NCBI GenBank assembly: GCA_964020155.1
Contig: OZ026562.1
Span: 4,646,080 to 4,710,079 of the forward strand
Direction of reading: 5' to 3'
Source of the DNA: Chondrilla cf. caribensis
Taxonomy: Eukaryota; Porifera; Demospongiae; Chondrillida; Chondrillidae
DNA: 64,000 nucleotides
The translations under genes were made by a program, and so were the position numbers. Positions 24,914-36,669 of this stretch are shown piece by piece (the first letter of the stretch is position 1; each line of letters opens with the position of its first letter). The notes beneath the pieces were generated by a model. The model saw only the letters and a list, made by a program, of their open reading frames with translations. It searched no databases and was not told the DNA's origin.

Positions 24914-27900
24914 TTAAAGGAAGTGAATAATGACTGCAAACAAAATGGTAAAAATGAAAATGGGAGTGGGAACACAGCACTGACTGCCACTGTTTGACTT
25001 GTCAGCAGTGTTTGGAGAGTCAGTGTTATTGGGAGACTGTGGGTTAGTGGGGGGTCCAGTGGGGGTGGAGGAGGGGGAAGTACCATCATCAACATTACCC
25101 ACTGGACCTGGTGTGGTGGTGGGTGTGGCTCCAGTGGTGGTGGGTGTGGCTGCAGTGGTTGTGGGTGAGCTTGTAGTGGTGCTGGGTGGAGCTGTGGTGG
25201 TACTTAGTGGAGATGTGGTGGCACTGGGTAGGGCTGCAGTGGTACTGGGTGTGGCTTTGGTGGAGCTGGGTAAGGCCGTCGTGGTGCTAGGTGGAGCTGT
25301 AGTGGACCTGGGTGGAGCTGTAGTGGACCTGGGTGGGGCTGCAGTGGTACTGGGTGTGGCTTTGGTGGAGCTGGGTAAGGCTGTCCTGGTGCTAGGTGGA
25401 GCTGTAGTGGACCTGGGTGGGGCTGTAGTGGACCTGGGTGTGGCTGTAGTGGTACTGGATGGGGCTGTAGTGAACCTGGGTGGGGCTGCAGTGGACCTGG
25501 GTGGGGCTGTAGTGGTACTGGGTGTGGCTGTAGTTGTACTAGATGGGGCTGCAGTAGACCTGGGTGGTGCTGCAGTGGATTTGGATGGGGTTGTAGTGGA
25601 CCTGGGTGGGGCTGCAGTGGTACTGGGTGGGGCTGTAGTGGACCTGGGTGGGGCTGTAGTGGACCTGGGTGGGGCTGTAGTGGACCTGGGTAGGGCTGTA
25701 GATGTAGGAGGCGGTGTTGAAGTGATACTAGGCTTGACTGTAGTGATGCTAGGTCGGGCTGTAGTTGTACCACGCAGAGCTCCTGTGGGTGTAGTCAGAA
25801 CAGCCTGTGGTGTGGAAATATCCGTGGGTGTCTCACATGATGGAGGACTGACGAATGTACAATTCCCTGTATGGAGAAACATGACTATGCATGACAAAGT
25901 AGCACTCGTGCACACAGATCACATGCTGATCACATGGTACACATTCTGAACTAACTGGCAGGTGTGAAGAACTCCCTCCTACTACAGCTATCAGGGTCCT
26001 TGCAGTCATGTGGACCGGGGAGATAGGCCTCAAGGTAGTCTGACATATCTTCAGGCAAACTGGCTCCACAGGGCACCCTGGCTTCAACCTCCACCATGCA
26101 TCTGTACTGCTCTCCACTGGTCAGTCCAGAGATGAACAACTGACCCACACCACCACCTCCTGACACAGGTACCTGCCTTGTGATGTCGGTCATGTTGGAG
26201 GATCTAGTGCTGCAGTGGACTGTGATTCCACTCACACTGTCCCTGAGCAAAGGATGGCTACACCGCGGTATGGGGTTGACAGTGAGGCTGAGGGAGAGGC
26301 TGCCACACCCGACACTGTTAATAGTCAATTGAACTGCAGAGGGAGGAGCACATGGGCGTGGTCATAGGATGCGTAGATCAAAGAGATTACTCATTTGGAC
26401 ATGGCTTTCTAGATCTGTAAAAACTGGTTTAAATCATAATTGTTTTATACTTCAAATGTCTCATCCCTTCAGTGATGGGAACTTTATCCATGCTAACATT
26501 ATGGCAGTTACACTGATGTCATGCATGGTCATGAGAAAAAAATGTGAACTAATTAATTTAATCATCTATGTCACTGAGCACACTCAACTAACCTGCTAGG
26601 TTGTAGACAAACGACACTTCTTCACTGTATGGACCATATCCTGCAACTGTCTTAGCGCGAACTCTGATCTCGTGGGATGACATAAGGTTGTCATTAGGTA
26701 TCTGGACATGATGATACAGTCTCATCTTGTTATCTTCCCAAACTGTTTTGTCATGGATCAAACCATTGATTTTGTATTCGATCTGGTAACCAATAATTTC
26801 ACCAACAAAATTATTGTTTGGTTCCCAGCAAACAGAAACAAGCCGAAAGCGAGGTAGCACTCCTGTGATGACGGGCGGTTGAGGTCCTGGGGAGAACACA
26901 CAGTGTATAGTGACTTAATTAGGAAATTCAATATCAAATACTTGGATAAATCCAATCATTGCTGGTGCTAAGAGCTAGGCTTTGTTCTGTAACTCCTTAC
27001 TAATAGGCTTATGAGTAACTCGGACACACTAGAGCTGCATCCATTACTGCAGTGGTCAGGAGGAAGGGGGTACTGAGACAGATCAACTGCTAGACCCAGA
27101 GGCAGCTGTTGGATGGAGCATATCTCAGTGATGGCCTTATTGAACAATGCGGCTCAACTATTGAGCAATGTGACTGCTCTGTTGAGCAATATGATTAACC
27201 TATTGGGCAATATGACCACTCTATTGCATAAAGTGTTTGACCTATTGAGCAATGTGTATCCAAGCAAAAACAGGCAATCAAGCATCAAATATAATATTAT
27301 ACAGGACACAGGTTACTGTACAGACAATACCACATGCAGTCTGCTGTGGGCAGTGGTTAGCATGTATATGGGTCCATACCACAACTATAGCTATTGGTAA
27401 CAACGTACACATATTATATTACATCATGGTTATGATTATTATTATAACATTATACTGACTTTCAGAGGATGTAGATGCTGTTGTTATTGCAGCATTCCTT
27501 TCATCACTCGGTCCAAGAGCATTGACTGCAAGCACAGTGAATGTGTATTTGATCCCAGGATGGAGGTTGGAGAAGGTGTAGCTCCTTCCCGTGGTATTTC
27601 GAATTGTGCCGTTCAGCTTCACTAAATAGTTCTTTATCCCACCCTGGTGGTTGATGTGTTCTTGAGCTGGTTCATCCCAAGTGATGGTGATGGATGAGGA
27701 GGTGATGTTCACTGTTCTCACATTCCGAGGAGGTCCACTGGGAACTGGGGAAATCAAGTAAAATTATAATAGTAATATCAAAAGTTATATGATTTTATTG
27801 CAAAAATAATACAATCAAAGGACATAGGTTGTTTGTATTTGATCCCCATGTACAGTGTACATTGGCAGTATTAGGATCACCTCACAACAGAGATCTTTCT

Positions 27901-28593
27901 GACTGGTCCTACAGGTACAAGGTCTCAATTATTCCAACTACTCATGATCATGATCAGGACTAAGATGACTGTACTAGACTGCTCATGATCATGATCAGGA
28001 CTAAGATGACTGTACTAGACTGCTCATGATCATGATCAGGACTAAGATGACTGTACTAGACTGCTCATGATCATGATCAGGACTAAGATGACTGAACTAG
28101 ACTGCATACCTGCTCCCCGAGTTACAAACTCCTTAGACACTGCACTACTTGTCTTGTCTCCCAGAACCGCAACTACAGATAAGGTGTAGTTGGTACCAGG
28201 AGTGAGCCCAGAGTAGCTTGTAGGTCCAGCATATGGAAGCTGCAGCTCCAGAATAGGTAGAGACGGTCTCTTAGGGATGAATTGGACTTGGTAAGTGACT
28301 CCTGACGTCGAGGAGGGAGTTATAGAGAACACCACAACCCGCTTACTAGCAAGTATAACCAGCACACCACCTGGAGGATCGACTGTGTAAAGAACAAAGT
28401 AGACTGTCAGCTATAGCTAGCTATAAGATTAGCTAGTGAGTATACATGGTCAACTTCTCCAGATAATTGGTAGCAAGCGTCATTATTGTAAGGAACAATA
28501 TTCTCACAGAAACAAAAACTTACCAGTTCCTTCCACGCAAACGAGAGTAGTCACAAAGATCCCAAGAAGCAGCGGAGGTAACAAACTCTTCAT
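24914..28593 (-). CDS. Gene 5: FN3 surface protein, subfamily B, medium stalk (750 aa)
   Basis: Minus-strand exons: 28593..28524, 28382..28110, 27744..27460, 26886..26593, 26333..25956, 25866..24914. The internal exons have exactly the gene 4 lengths (273, 285, 294, 378). The total of 2253 nt closes on 750 residues. The signal peptide is MKSLLPPLLLGIFVTTLVC. FN3-A, B, C and the Cys-rich domain are nearly identical to gene 4. The stalk exon is 953 nt against 2330 nt, made of PPRSTTA and PSTTAAP 7-residue units, and lacks the long ATSSITT block. The tail is SGSQCC plus a hydrophobic C-terminus. The pair is a recent tandem duplicate in which mostly the stalk changed. Role as for gene 4. Confidence 0.85.
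27941..28104. repeat. Four copies of a 41-bp unit abutting a gene 5 splice donor
   Basis: Copies start at 27941, 27982, 28023 and 28064; the unit begins 'ctcatgatcatgatcagg'. The last copy ends 5 bases from the FN3-A donor (exon end 28110). Gene 4 has a single copy at 23108..23148 in the same place. Confidence 0.95.
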
Positions 28594-30543
28594 ATCGATA
28601 TTATTTCTACGAAACGAATCCACGCGAGCAGCTCTTATTATGCTTATCCGTTAACAATATTCATCGATTTATCGTTGCGTATCAGTACGTAGAAGGGCTG
28701 TCCGTCGCGTTATAATGATAATTATAGACACGTTGACGTAATTCCCTTCATCTCTATTGACTTTTCGGTAAGCCGCCTATGAGTTTCTTCTCCCACCACT
28801 TCGATTGTCACAGTAGTCCACTTAGTGCCTGCATACCTGAGGTAGACTCACAGACTAAGACCTAGGTCCTAGATGTCCTTGTTTGGATCTGTTGGGTAAT
28901 GCAAACCATACCTGATCCCCAGATAACACTTAGGCTGGCAGTGAGCTCTTAATGACAAGTACTTCAAATGTTTAAATGGAATGAGATCAGTGCTGAGGGA
29001 TTTACTACATTACATCCCATGACATTTGAGTACACTTATCCTCTTGACTGATAAATGAGATTTAATTAGATGAAATTAATTGAATTTGTCCATTATCAAT
29101 TTATCAATTATGTGTTTGCTTTATGACGCTCATCATTGTACAAGTACTTGGGCTTACTCTAGCGCACATTCTGTTATATTATATCGGTACACATTAATAT
29201 GTATCAATTATATACAATTATAGTACATACTATACTATTGTGTACATGTACGTGTGTTCTATTATAGCTCCTGTTTTAGTGTTAGTAGAGTATAATTATT
29301 ACATTAGCAGCAGCCAGGTGGTCTGTGACTAATCATAATTGAGTTTCATGGCTGTTGACTTCACAATATGCAGTGCTAACAACAAAGTGAGATGACATGA
29401 GCTATAGTAATGATACTACATAGCTTCAGACTAAGTTGCACACATGCCGTTAATTCAGAACTGTCTGTTGTTCTGACTGAATGACTATATCTGCCCACTC
29501 ACCATCACCATCACCATCACATCATGATATCAATAATTATCTGTACATGATAATAGATATCATTTGTCACTACAGCTTCCCTGGCATCCAAGTGATACGT
29601 ATTAGTAACAAACTCGTGCACATACACCTTAATAGAGGTGCTATACGCCTTGTGGTGAAGGTAAAATAAACTTATCTTTAGAAACTGGTCACCATGACCT
29701 CTCCAGAGTTTATATGAGACATATAATATTATCATAGCAAAAAACAAGAAGCTTCATACATGTACACCCCCTAGAGGTGCTACAGGCTTTGTGGTGACTG
29801 TTGAAATAGTCCCTAGTCCAAGAGTCCATACAATGCATAGCAACATACTAACTTGTACTTGCACAGCCCATGGTGGTACTGTACATATTAACAGAAGATC
29901 ACATGAATGTACAGCCAACCTGGGGTGTCGAGAGCTTATGGGTATCAGAAAGGGGATTGTCATTGCCAGTCACCATGGACTCGCTTGTGACTGAATGGTA
30001 CATATTGTCAGGAAACACAGGAACGTAAAGCCCTTCAGAGGAGCTACAACACTGGTGCTGATCAGGTCATGATCTCACACAACACTTACCTGCTCAAGCC
30101 TTCATTAGTGTATCTTGTGTTATGGTGGTCCACACGGTCATGTTAGTCACGCCCACTGATCCCTATACATCACCACACATGTCAGGACACGAATGCCTTA
30201 TTATTTCATTAGATATTATGACAATATAATGAAAAGTGGCTACTGTCAATGAGCTGTAATAAAATGAGTATCATTAAAATTGCCAGGCAGTAAAAAGGGG
30301 AAAAAGTGATTTAATGACATAAAGGTCGGTTACAGACTTGCAACGCTTCGCATGTATTTACAATGAGTTTGAATGCACCCCCAATGTACCACAGCTATAT
30401 ACACCTACATAGCTACCAACGCATGCACCCCCCAACACACCACATATAAGCAACTACATACACCTACATACCTAACAATGCATGTACATATATATTACAC
30501 AGATGCAGTTTTGCAGATCCCATGGCAACGGGCATCGTTGTTT
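28594..30543. other. Gap between gene 5 start and gene 6 stop
   Basis: AT-rich sequence with no ORF of family type and no long repeat. A short 'caccat' run lies near 29502..29520. I see nothing else I can name here. Confidence 0.6.
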
Positions 30544-33500
30544 TCAAGTCATCAGGAGAGCAATGGTTGTCATGACAACTAGCATCAGTGATGGCACGGT
30601 TATTCCAAGTGTGGACGATGGACAAGTACAGTCTGAAGGTGGAGAGCATGCAACACAAACATTTAGCCACAATAACATACAATCATCAGGCATGTACTAG
30701 CCACATAGTGTAGAAGTACACATCATCTGTGTAATCCAGTGATATTCAGTCAAATTCATCTAGTATCAGATTGTCTATAATTTCTCAGTTGATACATTAA
30801 GATGTGTTCAGTTTTCGTGACACCTCTGGTAGTGTATACCGTACACTGTGCAGACTGAGCAGAGTCGGGATTAGAGCAGGCTAATAAGTGTTTACAAGAG
30901 GTTTAAAGGTGACTCCAATAATTATTATCACAGTTCATCCAGATACCATTCAGGCAGGAATATATACCATTGAGAGGGGAATTTTCGCAGAAGAAAATTT
31001 TGCATTTTTGCCCGAAATGCAATTTTCGTGATTTTGTTTCTGCGTTGTCATGTTTTTTTGCGTCACCATCATGTTAACACCGGATCTGAACTGAACAAAT
31101 GTGTTAGATTTCAGCAGAGAATTCACAATGGATGAAAGAGAAGCTGCATGAGAGGCTAGGTCCCAGATTCAATTTCGCATCTGACGACTTCAGCCTTCCG
31201 TTCTGGAGTGAACTTCTACTGTCTGCGATTAGCATTCTTCTGCTTTCCCAAGACACTCGCTGTTTTTTTATTCGCCTTCACGATGGTCTCCATTTTCACC
31301 TTCTTGGCCAATGGACCATCAGGGTTGAGAAAAGTCTAAGATAAATTTTTGTGCTCAAAATTTTCGCAAATTTCGATCGATCGCAAATAACGCGAAAATA
31401 AAACCTCGCAAAAATTTCTCCCCTTCGGTATATTCCACTTTACATCAATGATTGAATAGACCCTTGAAACAATTGTGCAAGGATCAATACTATATATCCT
31501 GAATATTTACTGGAATCGATTGAGAAGGATCAATCGTTTGCATATGCATCAGTACATATTCACAAGAATAGCTTGGGGTAACTCCTCACGGGACCCAACA
31601 GTGCAGACAATTTACAGCTGTCACACCAACCTCATGTAACAGTGACATGTGCAGTACAAAGGTCAAGACATACCGTCACCAACTGTCCTACCTTTAGCTG
31701 GTGTTGATAGCGAGTTTCTTGTTGACGATACTGTTGTTGTGGGTGGTGTTGTTGTGGTAGACGAATTTACTGATTTAACTACATGAACAGATGGCAAACA
31801 CACGTACACGTGTAACACATAATCCCTCGCTGCAAAGCTGGTTGACTCACGCATTGTAGTGATTGTGAAGGTGGCATTCCTACCAACTCCCACTCCATTC
31901 TTAGCAGCTACTTTCACAGTATATGTACTTCCTGGGGACAGTCCAGTCATGTTGTAGTACACACTACCGGGAGGGAGAGGGACAGCTTTATTGCTGCTGG
32001 TGATGTTAATAATGTAGTTAGTGATAGGGTTCTCCTCATCGTTGGACTCCACCTCCTTCCAAATGATGATAGCATGAGAAGACACAACAGTCTGTCCAAC
32101 AGGAACTGGTGGAGCTGTGGAATACATACATGCAGTATTACACACATGGTGGTGATGCAACACGACAACAGACTTACGCAATACATCAGGGAGATCCACT
32201 CTTATAGATGATTTTCTCACAACATCGTTAGGAGTGACACCGACATTGTTGAGGGGGAAAACCCTCACACAATAACTAGACCCTGGTTCAAGATTGTCAA
32301 ACACCACTCTCAACTTTGTAGTTTCTGATGATGTCAAATCTTGGTTACATCTGTTTCCAATGACAACTCTATATCCTGTGATCCCGCCCACTGCATTAAT
32401 GTCCTCATAGTCAGGGGCTTCCCATGTCACACTAACAGCTGTACTACTGATCCTCTCCACTGTGATGTTCACAGCTGGTCCACTGGGAACTGGGAATAAT
32501 GGATGGCCGTCACTATGGTAACCACACTGTCACATCATCACCAACTAACCTGAATCCCTTGTGGTCACTGACAATACCACAGTTGGTCCTTCTTCAAATT
32601 CATTCACAGCTCTCACTCTCACTCTGTATTGGACTGCCTCCTCTAAACCGTCCACTGTTAGTCTATTGGACACTCTCTCAAATGTCTCTTCATATGGGAG
32701 TCTACTATCCCTTGACTTCACAGTGATGATGTACTTGGATATCTGACCATTGGGAGTGGAGGGTTCCGACCATGTCAGAGTGAAACCTTTGGGATTAACT
32801 GATTTCGCTTCCAAATTTCTTGGTTGACTTGGAAAACAGTTTGGATCTGGGAATTAGGCAACCAAACCAACTCCATGTAACCACAGTACTGATACTAATA
32901 TGCCTTTGACATCACTACACACACACCTGTTTGAAGAGGTCCAACATCCTTGTCATCGGATTGAAAGTAAAGACGTTCACGTTCACTCCACACTAGTCCA
33001 ACAGACAACTGGAAAGCCTTGTTCGTCAAACCTGTAACCACATGTTCACTAGCAGACTTGTCCACTGAGTATCGTTTAATAGGTTGTCCACTGCTGGAGA
33101 ATGAGAACCTCAATTGAACCAACTGAGCACCTAGTGAGGGTTTGGAGCGGAGCTTCCAGATCAGCTTTGCAGATGAGGTGTTAAGTCTACAGACCTTGAT
33201 GTTGTAAACTGTGGAGAGGACACACCCACATGACACACCCATCACCTTCTCAAACAACTCCATACTACTCCTTGCCTACCACTCACCTGGAGGCTGCATG
33301 GTGAACCCCACTGCAGTGGAGAATGGACCCCTTCCGTGAGCATTGACTGCTGCCATCCTCAACTGGTACCTCCTACCACTCTCAAATACACTGCTAAAGA
33401 CCTTGTATCTACTCAAAGCTGTAGTACTGATCTCATTCCAGTTACCTCCATTTATTCTGTACTGGATGATGTATTGTGTGAGGGCTCCATTGGGTTGGGA

Positions 33501-34393
33501 GGGTTCACTCCAGGCTAGAGTCAACTGGGTGAACTGTGGTTGAACTATGGTCAGTGTCGGGGAGTCGGATGGGGCTGGGGGAGGGAGAATGTGTGTTGCC
33601 ATAGCAACAGACATCAAACATCACATTGTCGTACTCACCTTCTCCTGATGTAGTGAAGGTATGCCTTCCTGAGGTAACATGGAGTTCTCTAGCTCTTCCT
33701 CCCTCGTTCTCTGGAAACACAACCACACAATATGCTGTCACTGGTTGAAGGTTATTGAATGTCACTCGACGTTTCCTAGCTTTGGTGGTAGTGCTTTGCA
33801 GACGACCTTCACACCTGTTCCTCTCAAACCTTCTCAACTCAACATAATATCCAGTTAGACCATTAGGAGAGTTGATGTCACTGGCTTTTGGTGGATTCCA
33901 TGTTAAAGTGACACTCCTTGATGAGATGGAGGAGGTGTTCAGTCCTCTAACTGGACCAGAGGGAACTGAAGAGATGAGAGACAACATGCATTATCTCCAG
34001 TACACAGTGAATGATGGGGAGACAAGAAATAGAGGCAAACTCACCATCTACTGCTGTAGTGACGGAAGACACTTTAGCTTGTCCTTGGTTGCTACCATCC
34101 ACAACAAAAGCCCTCACAGTGTAAGTAGTTCCTGGAAGGAGTCCACTGAGCGATAGAGTAGCAAAGGTCCCTGATATGGTAGCATCCCCTGTTACCGTAT
34201 GTCCACCAGGTGATGTGAAGGTCACACTAAGACGTTTACCACTAGCGCTAGCATCAGAGAATTGGACGAACAAAGTAACTTGTCTTGATTGTACAGAAGT
34301 GAATGTAATAGCAGTGGGGACAGGCAGGGCAGCTGTGGAGGGGGAGACAAGACTTGTACTTCATCATCTCTGCAATAGCAGCAGCTCTAATCC

Positions 34394-34459
<66 letters not shown>

Positions 34460-35143
34460 ATATTAGTCGTTGCTGCACTCTACTGGATAACACTAGCACA
34501 CACACACTACATTCCCACAACACATCCACTATCAAAACAGCACATTCTTATACTACATCTACAAAATGTAACACATTCCCACAGTACATCTACTAAACAC
34601 AGCACATCCCCACAAATGGAACATCAGTGCGTCCATCAACTGCTTATTTTATGCATGCAGACAGTGATATATGTACACAACAAACTCTTGAATAAACACA
34701 CAGTCAAAACATTAAATACCTGAGCTACATACATTGGATAGTGTACACAATATTGTCATTAGGTGGTGATTGCATCAGTAAAAACATCGGTCATCAACAT
34801 AGCATCCACATTTGCACAAGTCATGATCAACTGAATCATATACAACCCTTTCTTTGACAACTCATTGATTTGAGCAGACATGACTGCAGTGGCTAATAAT
34901 GCAGTCGGTATACACGTGTACATGCTGTGGTTAGGATGCATATCACGTTTGTAGAGTACTAATCAGTTAGACAACCTAACAAAGCATTGATAGGTTTGTT
35001 ACAGTGTCACATATATAATTCACATACAGTATTTATGCATGCACACCCACACCCACACACATGTATGTATGTACACTCATTCACACCATAGATAATAGAA
35101 GGGAGTGTAGAGTGGTCGATTGTCCATTGGTGATTTGTTGTTC

Positions 35144-35220
<77 letters not shown>

Positions 35221-35684
35221 CATAGATAATAGAAGACACACACGTCAGAACAACAAATCACCAATGATCAACAGACACTCGTACTCCAGTAAACAGCAAT
35301 ATCCCGTACACTCGGTACAAACAGTGAAGACACCCAGTGACCCACGTTCGCACCGGACAATCGACCACTCTACACTCTACAGTACTATTTGCATGGAACA
35401 GCGTTGTGTGCCGCTACTGGAAGAGGAACGACTACCATTGTGCTCGTGTGGACTCAGTTAGGGTTACCATAGATACGAGAGGGAACAGAACAGTTGACTA
35501 GCAGCTGTACCATCAACTGCGGAACACGGGACAGACCACACTCGGTGACCTACAGGACAACTGGGTGCTTCTCACTGTCGACAAGATCTGTACAGTTCCA
35601 TTCGGAAGAGAAGGAGTACTCACCTTGCACGCTAACGAAGAACACGATAAGGATACAGAAAACAGGCAAAGTCTCCTTAGCCAT
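30544..35684 (-). CDS. Gene 6: seven-FN3 surface protein, subfamily C (764 aa)
   Basis: Minus-strand exons: 35684..35624, 34332..34045, 33965..33639, 33574..33287, 33208..32927, 32846..32550, 32489..32178, 32114..31851, 31778..31692, 30632..30544. All are phase 1 and 2295 nt close on 764 residues. Signal peptide MAKETLPVFCILIVFFVSV, then seven FN3 domains, one per exon. Domain 3 (LTLAWSEPSQPNG), domain 5 (FTLTWSEPSTPNG) and domain 6 (VSVTWEAPDYEDI) are the clearest; domains 1 and 4 are degenerate. A small Thr exon follows (STTTTPPTTT), then a last exon CTCPSSTLG plus a hydrophobic end (SLMLVVMTTIALLMT), a probable GPI signal. It is almost identical to genes 7 and 8 over the FN3 block. Probably a surface adhesion protein. 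Confidence 0.83.
30957..31436. mobile_element. MITE-like element in the last intron of gene 6
   Basis: The ends are inverted ('ggaatatatacc' left, 'ggtatattcc' right) and flank imperfect TIRs ('gaggggaattttcgcag' against 'ctcgcaaaaatttctcccc'). The inside is rich in 'ttttcgc'/'gcgaaaa'. The small plus-strand ORF inside (31132..31344) shows nothing recognisable. Target duplication possibly TATA. Confidence 0.6.
34397..34457. repeat. (CA)n microsatellite in gene 6 intron 1
   Basis: A pure CA tract about 65 bases from the FN3-1 acceptor (exon start 34332). Genes 7 and 8 lack it at this spot; gene 8 has a minisatellite there instead. Confidence 0.95.
35105..35374. repeat. Nested inverted repeat centred on (GT)n, gene 6 intron 1
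   Basis: Outer arms 35105..35125 and 35354..35374 are exact reverse complements ('gtgtagagtggtcgattgtc' side). Inner arms 35126..35154 and 35236..35264 are also reverse complements ('attggtgatttgttgttctg' side). A pure GT run (35147..35218) lies between. Gene 7 keeps only the right-hand arms (near 42080..42210) with a short CA tract, so the left arms were lost there or copied in here. Confidence 0.8.
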
Positions 35685-36669
35685 TCTCGATCAACAGTGG
35701 TCTTATACAACGTATTAAAAAGCAGTTGTTTCGACAGATCTCGTCGGACGAAGAGCTGCTTCGGTTTTTGTATACAATCGAACACGACAGATCCTTCGGA
35801 GGTGGAGGAACAGATAAAATACGCATTCCAGACCCTTGTCGAAGCGTACCTACCCACTAAGGACAGGAGTTTAACAAACCATGAATATCATTAAGATAAT
35901 GATATTCATATACTGCGCCAGACACTATAATATTATCAGTCTATGATGTGACTGTCGTGCATATATTATATAATAATTATATATGTACTATTTCACCCGT
36001 AATATACTATTACGACACCAATATTGACATTCTATCACCGGTATATAACTGATGCTTTGCCCTTGGTAACAGGTGACAAATGGGTTATTGTAAATAGAAA
36101 CAAACAATATTACATAGAGATCAAAGTATATTGACACTTTCAAAACAACTGGAGGAAATAAATAGCGGATAAGAACAGCCTCAAATAACTGTGTTTCCTC
36201 GTGATACCCGTTTGACATCCCGTGTGAACTCAAACAAGCATTGCAGTCTATGACTAATGGAAATATAATGTTTCATGTTCATATGCATAGTCAATAGCGT
36301 GCTTACACATCTACATTGTATATAGGGGTTTATTCAATATATTGTATCATAAACGATTTAACATATAAAATATATTGGTAATAACATAATAATATAATTA
36401 TTATTCATTAATGTCTGTAATAAAGACATTATCAGCAATACATGGATGGAAGTGTCAGGGAAAAAGTGAAATTGATACAAAAGTGAATATACAATGCATT
36501 GAGATGAGTTGCAAATATATTTAAACAAATATTTATACAATTTGATTTGATGAAATGATAGCACATATCAACAATAAGTAATAATGAAAAATTAACACAT
36601 AAATTATACCTGCAAAACTATAAACACACACAATATTTGAGAATTGACGATAGTGGATGACATATTCTT
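35685..36669. other. Gap between gene 6 start and gene 7 stop
   Basis: AT-rich. The first ~100 bases upstream of the gene 6 ATG have only weak similarity to those of gene 7. No exon or RNA gene seen. Confidence 0.6.

Noticed and set aside
31132..31344. Plus ORF of 70 codons in the gene 6 last intron as a gene
   Set aside because: It sits wholly inside the MITE-like element and shows no family features.
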